DNA of 64,000 nucleotides from Takakia lepidozioides (GCA_030704615.1 CM060731.1:21080001-21144000), one strand, 5' to 3'; positions 9,845-18,999 are shown, counted from the first letter of the stretch. The notes: generated by a model not told the origin, from the letters alone. Translations and numbers: made by a program.

Positions 9845-11470
9845 CTAACGCCTAAAGTCATACTCTGCAAACAACTCCTCCCCAGCCCTAATAGTTCTCT
9901 TTGCACATGTCATCACAAAAGTGGTGATGTTAGGGTCCAATCTACTATCCCCGTCATGGCGCTCATCCCAAAACACGTTGGCGGTGTGGCCCGGTGGTAA
10001 GGTAACTGAATTGTTGATGAGCCCAGCCACGTTGCCGTACACATCGGGGTTTCCGTCACAATAAATATGGGCTTTGCGGCCCAAATTTCTCGCCCTTACA
10101 TCATTGTCGTTCACAACAAGGATGTAAGGATGGATCAAGGACCCAAGGCCGTGTGTCTACAATAATTGCCACTCCCGGTGGGTGTACCTCGGCCCAAAAT
10201 AGGGGAACAAATCCACAGAATCCTCTCCTCCCCCCAAAACTACATCCTCCATCAAAAAAAGTCCACGACCCATACTAGGGTCCATTGCCTCCATCACGCA
10301 ATACATGCGACCCCAAAAAAGAAAGGGCTCACCCTCAGGAATCGGAACTGGACAAGGCACAAGACATTGGTAGAAATGGGGTTGGACTCCCGTCGTGAAT
10401 AGCTCCCTAGCACCACGATGACGTATGGTGCCTTCATCAGGTCGGCGAAGGCGCGGACCAACCGTGAGAAACAACTTCGGTCCACCTCTCCTAGGGGGCG
10501 GCGCCCGTCTATCACTTCGGGGGCCCTTCTCCTTGAGTAGGAACCTAGTGATCCATCGGTCCCAGTCATACACAGTCCCCAAAGGTGGTGGGATCCATCC
10601 GGGTTCTGCCGGAGGACCCGGATACGGACTCGGTGGCAGCTGTGGTCTCGGCAATGGAGGGGAAGAGAAACGTAGGTTGGTATGAGGGATCTCGCGTGGA
10701 GGTAGTACTGGCCGAGATGGCCGGGATGACGATGGTGATGAGGAAAGAACATGTACAATAAGAGGAACGGACGATGCGGATGATGGTGATGATGGGGGTG
10801 CCGATGTTGAGGATGTCAAACTCGGACTCGGTGGCGGCTGTGGTCTCGGCAATGGAGGGGAAGGGACACGTAGCCGGTCGGTATGAGGGACCTCGGATGG
10901 CAATGGTGATGAGGAAATACCATCTACAATAGGAAGAACGGACGATGCGGATGATGGTGATGATGGGGGTGCCGATGTCGAGGATGACTAATGTGTGTGC
11001 GTAGGTGACAAGCGCCTAGCCCGGTGCCCAAAAATAGAAAAACACGCATCGTACCCCGCTACCTCACAAATTGCATCTACGTCATGTTGCGAGAAAAAAA
11101 TGTTCACATCCGGAACGGGGTGGGGCTCGTAAGAAGGAAGAAACCTGCATCGGTATGCCTCTTCAGCAAAAAAAATAGCGAGCTTGGACATCAAGATGGG
11201 GCTGCAAGATGCATGATATGAAATGCATCAATACTCAATTCACAAACGCGAGGTTTCATTAGATATAGTACTTTTAATTGAGGAGTACGTGAGAAGATAT
11301 ATGGACGACTTACCTTTGCTGCATCAGCAATCTCGTACTTGGCGTAATGTTTTTCCACAACATGGGGTCGCCGCATCATCGGGTGGGTCCTCCCAACCGG
11401 TAGTCGTGCCCAACACCAACTGCACCAACACTCAATCTTGGGGAGGCGGTCCCAGCGCGTGCATGTAAGC
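9845..11470 (-). pseudogene. SET-domain protein (putative protein-lysine methyltransferase) carried by the CACTA element
   Basis: One minus-strand frame runs from about 10,990 to 9,845 with a single in-frame TAG near 10,156. It has a long Pro/Ser-rich N-terminal part, then the SET core: SMGRGLFLMEDV, a linker with FPYFGPRYT, YCDGNPDVYGNVAGLINNS, DPNITTFVMTCAKRTIRAGEELFAEYDF. These correspond to the G-x-G entry, the N-H-S-like pseudoknot segment (here NNS in place of NHS) and the GEEL..DY/F end of SET domains. SET enzymes methylate lysines, commonly on histones, using SAM. The upstream exon candidates (10,988-11,194; about 11,290-11,465) are uncertain. Position and strand suggest it is an accessory gene of the CACTA element, disrupted on its 5' side by gypsy DNA. 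The substitution in the NHS motif and the stop argue against present activity. Confidence 0.7.
10620..10990. repeat. Internal tandem duplication of about 190 bp in the Pro/Ser-rich linker
   Basis: Two adjacent units share cggactcggtggc, ctcggcaatggaggggaag, ggtatgaggga, ggtgatgaggaaa and acggacgatgcggatg. They encode the low-complexity PSPPLPRPQ and SSSTSAPPSSP segments before the SET domain. The duplication lengthens the linker without touching the catalytic core. Confidence 0.65.
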
Positions 11471-11973
11471 AGCGTGCAGAGTTGTTCAAGAAAGTCATGC
11501 CCATGGCTTTTGAGAACCTTGCCATTGCACAACATCGTGATACGTTGAGGTATGCTACCATACGTGGTGGGGGTTATCGTCCTGGGGTTCGGAGATTCAA
11601 CCCTGGTGACTATGTCTATTTGCAGCAAACTGCTCCTACGACCTTGGATGTGACTGCAGGACGTGTTATTTTGAGGGTTCGAGAGGTGTTGCTTTCAAGA
11701 GTCCTGATCTTGGAGGGTCGGGATGGCATGATTTGGAAGGACCATGTGCGTAATTGCGCGCCATGTCACCTTCCAAATGTTGATGGAAGGGTTGACCCAA
11801 ACCTGGCAGTGGTACCTACAAGTTTGAGGTGCATGTTGTGTGGGTCTGCTAGAGGGGCAGCCACCATGCTGGTGTGTGATTGATGCTCTAGAGGTTGGCA
11901 TATGGGATGTTTGACTCCACCTCTTGAGATGGTTCCTGATTGGGATTGGTTATGTCCGCATTGCATTGGATAG
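11465..11973 (+). pseudogene. Gypsy fragment D: integrase C-terminus with PHD finger
   Basis: Plus-strand reading gives LFKKVMPMAFENLAIAQHRD, a beta-rich segment (PGVRRFNPGDYVYLQQTAP, WKDHVRNCAPCHLP) matching the end of the copy C integrase (32.9-33.2 kb), then a Cys4-His-Cys3 PHD finger: CMLC, VCD-C, WHMGC, LCPHC. The frame ends at 11,971-11,973, two codons past the last cysteine. One in-frame TGA at 11,881 falls between the third and fourth zinc ligands. PHD fingers read histone H3 tails. Here the domain would form the C-terminus of the element's polyprotein. The fragment is fused on the left to the SET region and on the right, head-on, to copy B. Confidence 0.8.
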
Positions 11974-12015
11974 TGGGAGTGGATACAACCATGGAAGACT
12001 AACAAGAAATGCAAG

Positions 12016-12472
12016 GCCAAGCCACTAGGAGACCTTGTCCTAAGTCCTTCAAACTGAAGGCAAAGCAGTTCTTGTAAGCCCTCAAGAACCGCCGTATACG
12101 TCGTCTCTCTCCTCCGGCGACTATAGGTCCAACATCAGGCTCCCAGTTGTCCTCCGTGACTGCAACCTTGAGTCCAGCAGGCTTAGAGGTAGGAGACGCG
12201 TCCCGTGGTTGCTATGCTGCAACCTCTTGAGCAGTGACCACTGCCTTCTCTGTCAGTGACAATGTCTCATCCTGCCCCATCATCCCATCCTTGAGGACCT
12301 CCTCAACCCGAGAAAAATCCCCAACCTGATCCATCACCGCCACCTTGGCTGCCAACTCCTTCTGAACCTCGAGCACCTCCCACGTGTGCCATGGATGCGG
12401 CCTGTACCTCGTGGTCCTCAACTGCTCGCCCCCAGTTGCTGCCTGTACCGTCTCGGTAGGCGGGGAGACCAT
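12016..12472 (-). pseudogene. Copy B linker between DNA methyltransferase and reverse transcriptase
   Basis: An 86-codon ORF (12,212-12,472) plus decayed sequence to 12,030 corresponds to 30,050-30,540 of copy C (shared SPP-T-TV-A-GGE and SPEERD motifs). No domain is recognised. Stops interrupt the start of the RT domain, which is then lost at the junction. Confidence 0.6.
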
Positions 12473-12499
12473 GAAGGGAAGTGTACTCCGTACTCTGCG

Positions 12500-13969
12500 C
12501 TACTCAGCCATAGCCAAGCTGATAATCCAGGTCAAGCAATTGAGATCCATTGCTTGCCCCAACACCTGACAACGTGATGCCTCAGAAAGAGATGGCACCG
12601 CCGTGGTACCAGTGGTAAAACCCATCGCCTGCTCGCGCTCGTCAACATTGGGCTCCACTAATTGTTGCAATTGGCTATCCCACAAGAGGCCAGGTCCACC
12701 ATCCCGAAAAGCATGGGATCCTGGGAAGCTGAGCAGTGTAGGTAATGCTACTTGTGGTTGACCCACATTGTTGACCACTGCCAAAGGCAAACGGTCAGCG
12801 TGTCTCACACGTTGAGACTGCCTCCTTGTGTCCAAAATGCTATCCACTGTGAAGTGTGCTGGCCGCTGCACCCCATCAAATGCACGCTTGAGCAGTGCGG
12901 GTGGCATCAAGTTAGTCCACCATAGCCGTGGACGATGAGCCCGTGACCCCACTGCAGCTGCATCCAGCAACACTGCTGACCCAAGCCACGACCAGACTTG
13001 ATGCACACTGACCATCACCCTGGCCCGAGAATCACCCATCAGTGGCACATTCTCCAAGATGTATGCTAGAGATACAGCTTGATGAAGCTGCAAGTGGCGC
13101 AAAACCCGCACCATCTCCCAAAACAGACCCGTCCTCGAGTCTCGCAATCCATTGTCATGCCCAGCTGATGAATGCCCTTGGCAGGGCCAACCTGCCACTA
13201 CTCGATCAATGGAGCCAACCTGCTCCAAATCCTGTGCCCCCAGCAACGAAATGTCTGCTGACAAGGCTTGTTGGTATCCACGAACTGCAAACACTGGCAA
13301 CAAATCAGGGTACTGCTGTACCAACTGAGCAACATGGCGCAGTGAGACGCGTCGTGCAGTTTCATCCCTCTCCACATACAGGTAACGTCGAACTCGTACA
13401 CCTGCCTGCAGTACTGCAGCCAATCCAGTGCTGATCCCGCCAAACAAGTCCAGAAGGCATATGCCTTCATCCGGGCATTGCCACACAAGAGGTGTGGTGT
13501 CCAATGGCGACAACTGAGGTGGTCCTGGTGCAATCACCGCACTCTCCTCTTCTCCTGACGGTATGAAGGCCTCTACCCAGGCTTGTTGTACCCGTCCATC
13601 AGCAGCCTGCTGCAAATCCTTGCTTGTACCCCACAATGGAGTGTGAGCAACCATGGCAGGCAACTCCGCCGTACCATGCATGTCATCCTGCTCTGCTGAA
13701 GGTGGCACATCCTCTGCATGGGCATTGCCTTCCAGCAACTCTCCAGGCCAACTAATTGTAGCTGTAAAGGCGGCTAGTGTTGGCATCTTGCCCCGCTGGG
13801 CAGCCGCAGTACCCCCAATGAATGTCACAGGGAGCTGTGCATGACGACCATCCCCTGACTGCCATCCAGGCCTGTAGGATGCTGACTCCTCCCAAAAGTC
13901 CAGGGTGAAGCCTATGGGATATAACATTGTGCCACCAACGAGGACATCGTAAGAGACCGCATCTGTCAC
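12500..13969 (-). CDS. Retrotransposon-encoded C5 DNA methyltransferase (DNMT3/DRM-like core), with protease tail
   Basis: This 489-codon open frame holds a complete C5-methyltransferase core. Motif I is LLDLFGGISTGL (residues 172-183). The acidic SAM-binding motif is YVERDE (198-203). Motif IV is VAGWPCQGHS with catalytic Cys263. Motif VI is LENVPL (305-310). Motif VIII is GSRAHRPRLWWTN (341-353). A short target-recognition region follows, with a motif IX-like DEREQAMGF and a motif X-like QVLGQAMDLN. SRAHRPRxWW resembles the DNMT3/DRM form of motif VIII. Enzymes of this fold transfer methyl from SAM to cytosine C5. The first 100 or so residues continue the protease domain of the frame ending at 13,982; the only break between them is a TGA where copy A has an Arg codon. 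All catalytic motifs are intact. Its place between protease and RT is confirmed in copy C. Confidence 0.85.
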   Translation of the reverse strand: MTDAVSYDVLVGGTMLYPIGFTLDFWEESASYRPGWQSGDGRHAQLPVTFIGGTAAAQRGKMPTLAAFTATISWPGELLEGNAHAEDVPPSAEQDDMHGTAELPAMVAHTPLWGTSKDLQQAADGRVQQAWVEAFIPSGEEESAVIAPGPPQLSPLDTTPLVWQCPDEGICLLDLFGGISTGLAAVLQAGVRVRRYLYVERDETARRVSLRHVAQLVQQYPDLLPVFAVRGYQQALSADISLLGAQDLEQVGSIDRVVAGWPCQGHSSAGHDNGLRDSRTGLFWEMVRVLRHLQLHQAVSLAYILENVPLMGDSRARVMVSVHQVWSWLGSAVLLDAAAVGSRAHRPRLWWTNLMPPALLKRAFDGVQRPAHFTVDSILDTRRQSQRVRHADRLPLAVVNNVGQPQVALPTLLSFPGSHAFRDGGPGLLWDSQLQQLVEPNVDEREQAMGFTTGTTAVPSLSEASRCQVLGQAMDLNCLTWIISLAMAE

Positions 13970-13981
13970 AATGGCCTTGGC

Positions 13982-14513
13982 TCACATCACTGAGTCATCC
14001 ATAGGATGATCCGGCTGCAGTCTAATGGCCAACTCACGTCTTGTCATGCCCCGAGCCTGCTCTGATCCTCCCAGAGATGTCTGTATCTGGAAAGGACAAG
14101 GCTCCATATCCGCCTCCATGAGGCCCAAACCTGCAATAGCAGCTCTGCCCAACATCAGTGGCTGAGCTCCCGAGTCCAACAAGACCCGCAGTGGCCGGTT
14201 CTTCTTGCCTGCGGGTCCACTCAAAGAGAAAATGTCATCCTGGTTGTCTAACAAGTCAACTCCAGGTGTCACCATGGCGCGCTCAAAGGCTGGCCTAGCT
14301 GGCACCTCCGTCAACCTGGCAGCTGCAGCTTGCCGAGGATTCCTCTGCCACTACACCTTCCAGTAACTCCGCAGAAGATGAAGTGACCTCCCCACTCTCA
14401 CAGAGTGTTGCTGCTAGTCTGAACACTGCAGCTGGTCTTACCCCCGGCGTCGCAATCATGGTTGCCGAAAACAGTGGGGCTCGACACAAAGAGGTGGCTG
14501 CCCCAAACAACAC
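13982..14513 (-). pseudogene. Copy B retropepsin-like aspartic protease
   Basis: The frame ending at 13,982 contains LRVLLDSGAQPLMLG, the D-S-G-A active-site motif of retroviral-type aspartic proteases, followed by AAIAGLGL. The 110-codon ORF 13,982-14,314 is preceded by a second frame (14,295-14,513) that aligns with copy A, so a frameshift lies near 14,300. The protease would mature the Gag-Pol polyprotein. Unlike copy A, the catalytic DSG is preserved. The TGA at its end (13,983-13,985) is a single-base change from the Arg codon in copy A, and is all that separates it from the methyltransferase frame. Confidence 0.75.
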
Positions 14514-14529
14514 CGGGCTGCACTAGCCT

Positions 14530-15118
14530 TGGTAGCAGGTGTCAGTGATGCACGTGTAGCTCTCCCCAATGGCATAGTAACCTCCGCTCGGTAACAGTCG
14601 GGCGAGAACTAGGTGCCATGGATGGCGTCAACACTGTCTCCGCCAATGTGAATGACTGAGGAAGCCTCGCCTGATGGCTTGCCTCCCCACGCTGTGGATC
14701 CAACTCCACCTCTGCACCTCGTGGCTCAGGAACTCGTGCTGCTCCTCTCGAGTCACTGCGCACATACTCCCACAGCCACCTGCTCTAGTGGTAGTGCTGC
14801 TCCGCACATGAATCCCATGCCTCCCATATCTTCTCCCTCAGGAGCAGGCGGTGGACCATCCTGCTACTTGTTCCACTACTAGTGCTGGCTGTGGGAGATA
14901 TTGGTGCTGATGCAGCTACTGGTCGCGTTGTGCCTCGAGTAATGGAGACGTAGTCAGGTGACCAACACATCCTCCACTCTCAATCTCTGCTTCATGTCTC
15001 TCGCCTGAACTCGTGGTAATCGTCCATAGGCGGGCCTCCAAATGCTGGACAGTCCCCTTCCACGCCATGAATGGGGTGAACAGCTGTGGATTGCGCATCT
15101 GCTGCAGATCACACCAGC
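14530..15118 (-). pseudogene. Copy B Gag remnant
   Basis: Frame-shifting pieces match copy A Gag (CDLQQMRNPQLFTPFMAWKG, then CWSPDYVSITRG). The sequence jumps directly to the pre-protease segment (EPRGAEVELDPQRGEAS, LPQSFTLAET). The capsid-like and zinc-knuckle part is therefore deleted. The left end runs into the protease. Confidence 0.65.
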
Positions 15119-15330
15119 TGTACTTGCGTACTTTAATCCCAGCTTGCAACACTCCTGCAAGCCCAGTGCTCATGCCTCCAAACAGGTCTAGCAAACAAAT
15201 CCCTGGTCAGTGGTTTCCAGATAGGGCACTGTATCCAAAGGAGCTAACTGAGGAGGTTCAGGTGATGTCACTGAACTCCCCTCACTCACCAATGGATAGG
15301 CCTCCTGCCATGCTTGGTGCACACACTCGC
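15119..15330 (-). pseudogene. Copy A DNA methyltransferase stub, fused to copy B Gag
   Basis: LLDLFGGMSTGLAGVLQAG (motif I) followed by KVRKY is intact. It then runs in frame into WCDLQQMRNPQ of copy B Gag instead of the expected V-E-x-D-E segment. The fusion keeps an open frame for about 90 codons (14,916-15,194). Without motifs IV-X it cannot be catalytic. The breakpoint in mid-domain suggests a recombination or template-switch event between two copies. Confidence 0.8.
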
Positions 15331-15333
15331 CTA

Positions 15334-16332
15334 CTACTTGATGCAAATTCCTAACTGTACCCCACAGTGGAATATGAACAGACACATGAGGAAGCAATCA
15401 GCCTTGTATGCCAATTGTTTGTCCTCATTAGGTGGTGGCCTATCATCTACATGGCTATTGCCCTCCAAGAGCTCACCACCCCAAGCCACCACCTGTGAGA
15501 ATGCAGCCAATGTGGGCATCATGTTCCTATGATCCACCGCTACATTTCCAATAAACCGCACTAGGAACAGTGCACGCCGACCATCCCCTGACTGCCATTC
15601 CGGCCTGTAGGATGTCGTTTCCTCCCAAAAGACCAAAGTAAAGCCCATCGGGTATAACACAGCCCCACCAACAAGTACATCATAAGACATCACGTCCGTA
15701 ACAATGGCTTTAGCTCTCATGACAGAGCCATCTGTAGGATGATCTGGCTGCAATCGAATGAAGAGCTCATGGTGTGTAATCCCTCGTGCCTTCTCTGAAC
15801 CGCCCAAAGATGTTTGAATTTGGAAAGGACAAGGCTCCAAATCCGCCTCTGTAAGGCCCAAGCCTGCAATTGCTGCTCTCCCCAACATCAATGGTTGTGC
15901 TCCCAAGTCCAACAAGACCCGCAGTGGCCTATACCTCCTCCCGGCCGGGCCACCCAACTGAAACACACCATCCTGATTGTCCACCAGGACTACCCCAGGA
16001 GTCACCATACTACGCTCAATGGCTGGTCTAGTTGACAACTCTTGCAACCTTGCAGCTGCCGCTTGCCATGGCGCAGCTGTGGCTGTCTTCACCCTTGAAT
16101 CCAGGGCATCCATGCACTGCACCTGATCCGTTATCCCCGCAGATAGTGCCGATGCATCACCACTCTCACAGAGTCTAGCTGCCAGTCTAAACACTGCAGC
16201 TGGCCGCATCCCCGGCATTGCAATTGTCGTGGCAGAAAATAATGGAGCTTGGCAAATTGTCGTAGCCGCCCCCAACAATGTATTGGCTGCACCTTGCTTT
16301 GCTGCACCACCCACTGGCATTTCCCGAGCCAC
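15334..16332 (-). pseudogene. Copy A aspartic protease and upstream Pol segment
   Basis: A 332-codon open frame aligns with copy B residue for residue, including AAIAGLGLTEADLEPCPFQ and YDVLVGG. The active-site triad reads LLDLGAQP instead of LLDSGAQP: the serine of D-S/T-G is replaced by leucine. The enzyme would be dead despite the long open frame. The frame also shifts at its C-terminal end before the methyltransferase stub. Confidence 0.75.
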
Positions 16333-16690
16333 ACCAACTCTCCCAATGACACTCGTGGCTCTATTTCTGACACACTTGGGCGAGCGGGTGCCATCAATGG
16401 CATAGTTGGCACTGTCTCAGCCAATGTGAAAGACTGTGGAAGCCTTGTCTACCGACTTGCTTCCCCTCTTTGTGGATCAAAATCCCACCGCTCCTCTTGG
16501 CTCAGGAGCACGCGTTGCTGCTCGAGTGATAGCAGCTGCAGAGTCCACATGCAATGGTCCTGCAAGTGCGGCTCCACACATGAAGCCCATACCAATCTGG
16601 TCTTCCCTGGGCATAGGAGGTTGTGCAGGTGGGGCTTGAACCTCAAGCCTTAGAGCTGGCGCAACATGAGTAGTGGCCATGGCAGCAAGA
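16333..16690 (-). pseudogene. Copy A segment between Gag and protease
   Basis: Frame-broken sequence on the minus strand with LEVQAPPAQPPMPRED, GFDPQRGEAS and LPQSFTLAET. The last two also occur in copy B before the protease. No domain is recognised. A small plus-strand ORF here is a shadow. Confidence 0.6.
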
Positions 16691-18156
16691 CGTTGCTCTA
16701 GCTGGGCAAGTCTATCCACCATGCTTGGTCATGACCTTGACCCTGACCCTGTGCTCCTTGATTTTGGTTACGTCCTCCACCCCGACCTCTGCCTCCTCTA
16801 CCTCTCTGGACTACATTGCCTCGTCCTTGGCCACCATTGTCCCCTTGGAACCGGCCTGGCCGTAGCTCAAGATGCAAGTCATAACAATGGGCCTCTTCAT
16901 GCCCATACTTGTCACAATGCCCACATTGGAGTTGTGTAGACTGTGCCTGTGCCGGCCCTTTGCCTCTCTCCGGGCAATCTCTCTTAACATGGGGTCCTCC
17001 ACAATCCCAACATGTTACACTCGACTGTTGTTGGCTTGAGAATGAAGGAAGTGACCTCTGTAATTGAGATCCTCTCGGCCCTTCCCTAGGCTTCGCCTGA
17101 GCCCCCTTGTTGCCTTGAGCACGTTGGGGTAGTGGTTGTTGTTGGCTAGGAGCCCCACTTCATTGTGTCTCCTGCCCAAACCCCACATGACCATGACTCT
17201 CGCTCCTCCACCATATTGAGTTCTATCCGCTCTGCCAGCAAAAACACGTTTGCTCAGGTAGGTTGGGCCACTTGTAGGAGAGTTGCATCTTGCATCCTTC
17301 TCCTCAGCTCCTTGTCCAATATCCCATACCAGAATTGGACTGCTTGAGCTTCCGTAACCCCTTGGGTTACATTTATCAATCGCCTCATGCGCATGTAAGC
17401 CTCCTTCAAACTCTCGGCAGGCTTTCGTTGAAACTCTTGCAAACTCCGCAATTTCTCCGTCCTTATCCCTTGGTAGTTTCTCCTTAACTCCTCGAAGAAC
17501 TCCACAACTGGGTTAAAGGCAGGCACGGGTGTTGGTGTTGCAACAGGAGCTTGGGTGGACTTCCCAGCTCTTGTTCCACTTGACGTCCACTGCTGCTTGC
17601 GGAAGCTGTCGGTGTAGCTGCCGGTGTCACCACTGCCCTTGTGCCTCTAGTGATGGAGACATAGTCAGGTGACCAACAATACCCCCGCCATTCCTCAATC
17701 TCCACCTCATCTCCCCGCCTAAACTCATGGTAGTCATCCATGGGCGGCCCCTTAAGGTACTGAAACAACCCTTTCCACGCCATAAAAGGCGTAAACAATT
17801 GTGGATTGCGCATCTGCTGCAAATCACACAAACTATCAAACTCCTATATGAAATCAACAAGCTGGTGCCCACAGCTCCAGAGTACCGACGTGGCCCCTTG
17901 GTAACTCCATACATTTCCTCTATCGTATCCCACAACAATGGCACGGAAATGGCTTGCATCCTCGGCGAGAATCCTCCTAACTCTGGGTCTGAACCTTCCT
18001 CAGAAGACACTGAAGGTGAAGGTGGCCTAAACCGCAGACCTCGTCTTATATACCCACTAGTATCGCTGGTGCTCGTACCGGCACTCTCCTCAGCAACTGG
18101 TGGCACCTCCGTGATGAAAACTCACAACCACACATGTTGTAAACCTGTTTCTAACC
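16691..18156 (-). pseudogene. Copy A Gag with capsid-like domain and two zinc knuckles
   Basis: Read from 18,106 leftwards: an acidic, Ser-rich N-terminus; a CDLQQMRNPQLFTPFMAWKG block (17,760-17,831); a retrotransposon Gag (PF03732-like) segment with FFEELRRNYQG, LQEFQRKPAESLKEAYMRMR and AVQFWYGILDKELR (17,254-17,526); then two CCHC knuckles, CWDCGGPHVKRDC and CGHCDKYGHEEAHC (about 16,880-17,010). A Gly/Arg/Gln-rich tail follows. Gag would form the particle that packages element RNA. Several frameshifts and stops (near 17,840, 17,500 and 17,160) break it. Confidence 0.75.
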
Positions 18157-18305
18157 CCTGGGGGGTGCACCCCAGCCAACCTGTACTAGCCACGTGCGTG
18201 CACAGGAGGGGGTATTTTTAACCCCCCCATGTACAACATTATACATACATAGGGGGGTAAAGCAACACCTTGAATATAAGTCTACAGCAAGGGATTAGCA
18301 TGATT

Positions 18306-18376
18306 AGGAGGGTAGTGTAGTGGTAAGGGTCACCATTGCCACGACTCTCATCGCAGGTTCAAATCTCACGGTGTCT
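18306..18376 (+). repeat. tRNA-like pol III promoter unit (plus strand)
   Basis: An A box TAGTGTAGTGG at 18,313-18,323 and a B box GGTTCAAATCT at 18,356-18,366 have tRNA spacing. The flanks cannot form an acceptor stem. This is the hallmark of a tRNA-derived SINE rather than a tRNA gene. Confidence 0.6.
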
Positions 18377-18414
18377 TGAATTTTTCGAAAACTTTGAAAA
18401 TATGTATATCACAA

Positions 18415-18475
18415 TGCAGATTTGAGCCCAAGACCACTGGCACACCATGACCAATTCCATACCACTAGGCTGGTC
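18415..18475 (-). repeat. Second tRNA-like unit, opposite orientation
   Basis: On the minus strand an A box (TAGTGGTATGG, 18,468-18,458) is followed by a B box-like GGGCTCAAATC (18,428-18,418). The unit faces the plus-strand unit 40 bp away, giving a tail-to-tail pair. Confidence 0.5.
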
Positions 18476-18549
18476 CATGGTTCTTGAAACAATTATAATG
18501 TTAAATAGTAATATACAATAAAGACAATATTTTGTTTTGTATCATTGTT

Positions 18550-18935
18550 GAGATCTCCCCAACCGCGGGCCCCAGCCCTGGTGTTTGGTACCGTTGGAAA
18601 GCCCTCAATGAGGAGGGGTGCACTGGCTTGGTCTCATAATTTTGGAACTTGCGGTGTGGGAGATATGAAATTTCAAGTACTTTTGGTCGTTGGAAACTCG
18701 CAAAAAATAGCAAAATGGGCTTTCTTGCAACAATTACTGGCCATTTTTATCTTTGTACACGGGGACATAAATTGTAAATAATTGGGTTTGTTTTTCAATA
18801 TGGCATGAACACAATATTGTTTGTAGGGTCCTTGAGATCTCCCACACCACAAGGCCTCTAGCCACGATTTTGGTACCGTTGGAAAGCCCTCAATGAGTAG
18901 GGATGCACCGACTTGGTTTCATAAAATTTGGACCT
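18550..18935 (+). repeat. Direct repeat pair of about 100 bp, offset 284 bp
   Basis: 18,550-18,651 and 18,834-18,935 both start gagatctccc and share ggtaccgttggaaagccctc exactly, then tgaggtctcataa-like ends. They lie inside the TIR-bounded insertion and have no coding capacity. Confidence 0.75.
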
Positions 18936-18999
18936 ACATAGTAGTATAGGCCGCGGTCTGTTTTTAAATGAATAAACTTGATATAATAATAATAATAAA

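Larger units (their letters stand above)
3975..11465 (-). mobile_element. CACTA (En/Spm) DNA transposon A, left end to truncated right side
   Basis: The left terminus is CACTACTACGTTTAGG at 3,975. It is followed by a subterminal zone rich in gcgac/gtcgc motifs (3,995-4,400 and again about 4,800-4,880), as is usual for CACTA elements. The minus-strand transposase (5,554-9,475) and a SET-domain gene (9,845-11,470) follow. The matching right terminus (..CGTAGTAGTG) was not found; gypsy-derived DNA begins at about 11,465. The extent to the right is therefore unknown, and inclusion of the SET gene inside the element is inferred from continuity and shared strand. Confidence 0.7.
12016..15118 (-). 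mobile_element. Gypsy retrotransposon copy B (partial: Gag stub, protease, DNA methyltransferase, start of RT)
   Basis: Reading right to left, this is a truncated Gag segment, an aspartic protease, a complete C5 DNA methyltransferase, the linker, and the first residues of the RT region. It ends near 12,016-12,030, where it meets fragment D head-on. The right border at about 15,118 is a fusion with copy A inside the methyltransferase reading frame. No LTR is attached. Order and sequence match copy C (29.1-33.25 kb), which supplies the downstream RT, RNase H and integrase. Confidence 0.85.

Noticed and set aside
16249-16653. Plus-strand ORFs opposite the gypsy protease and Gag
   Set aside because: They are antisense shadows of minus-strand frames whose domains are recognised and conserved between copies.
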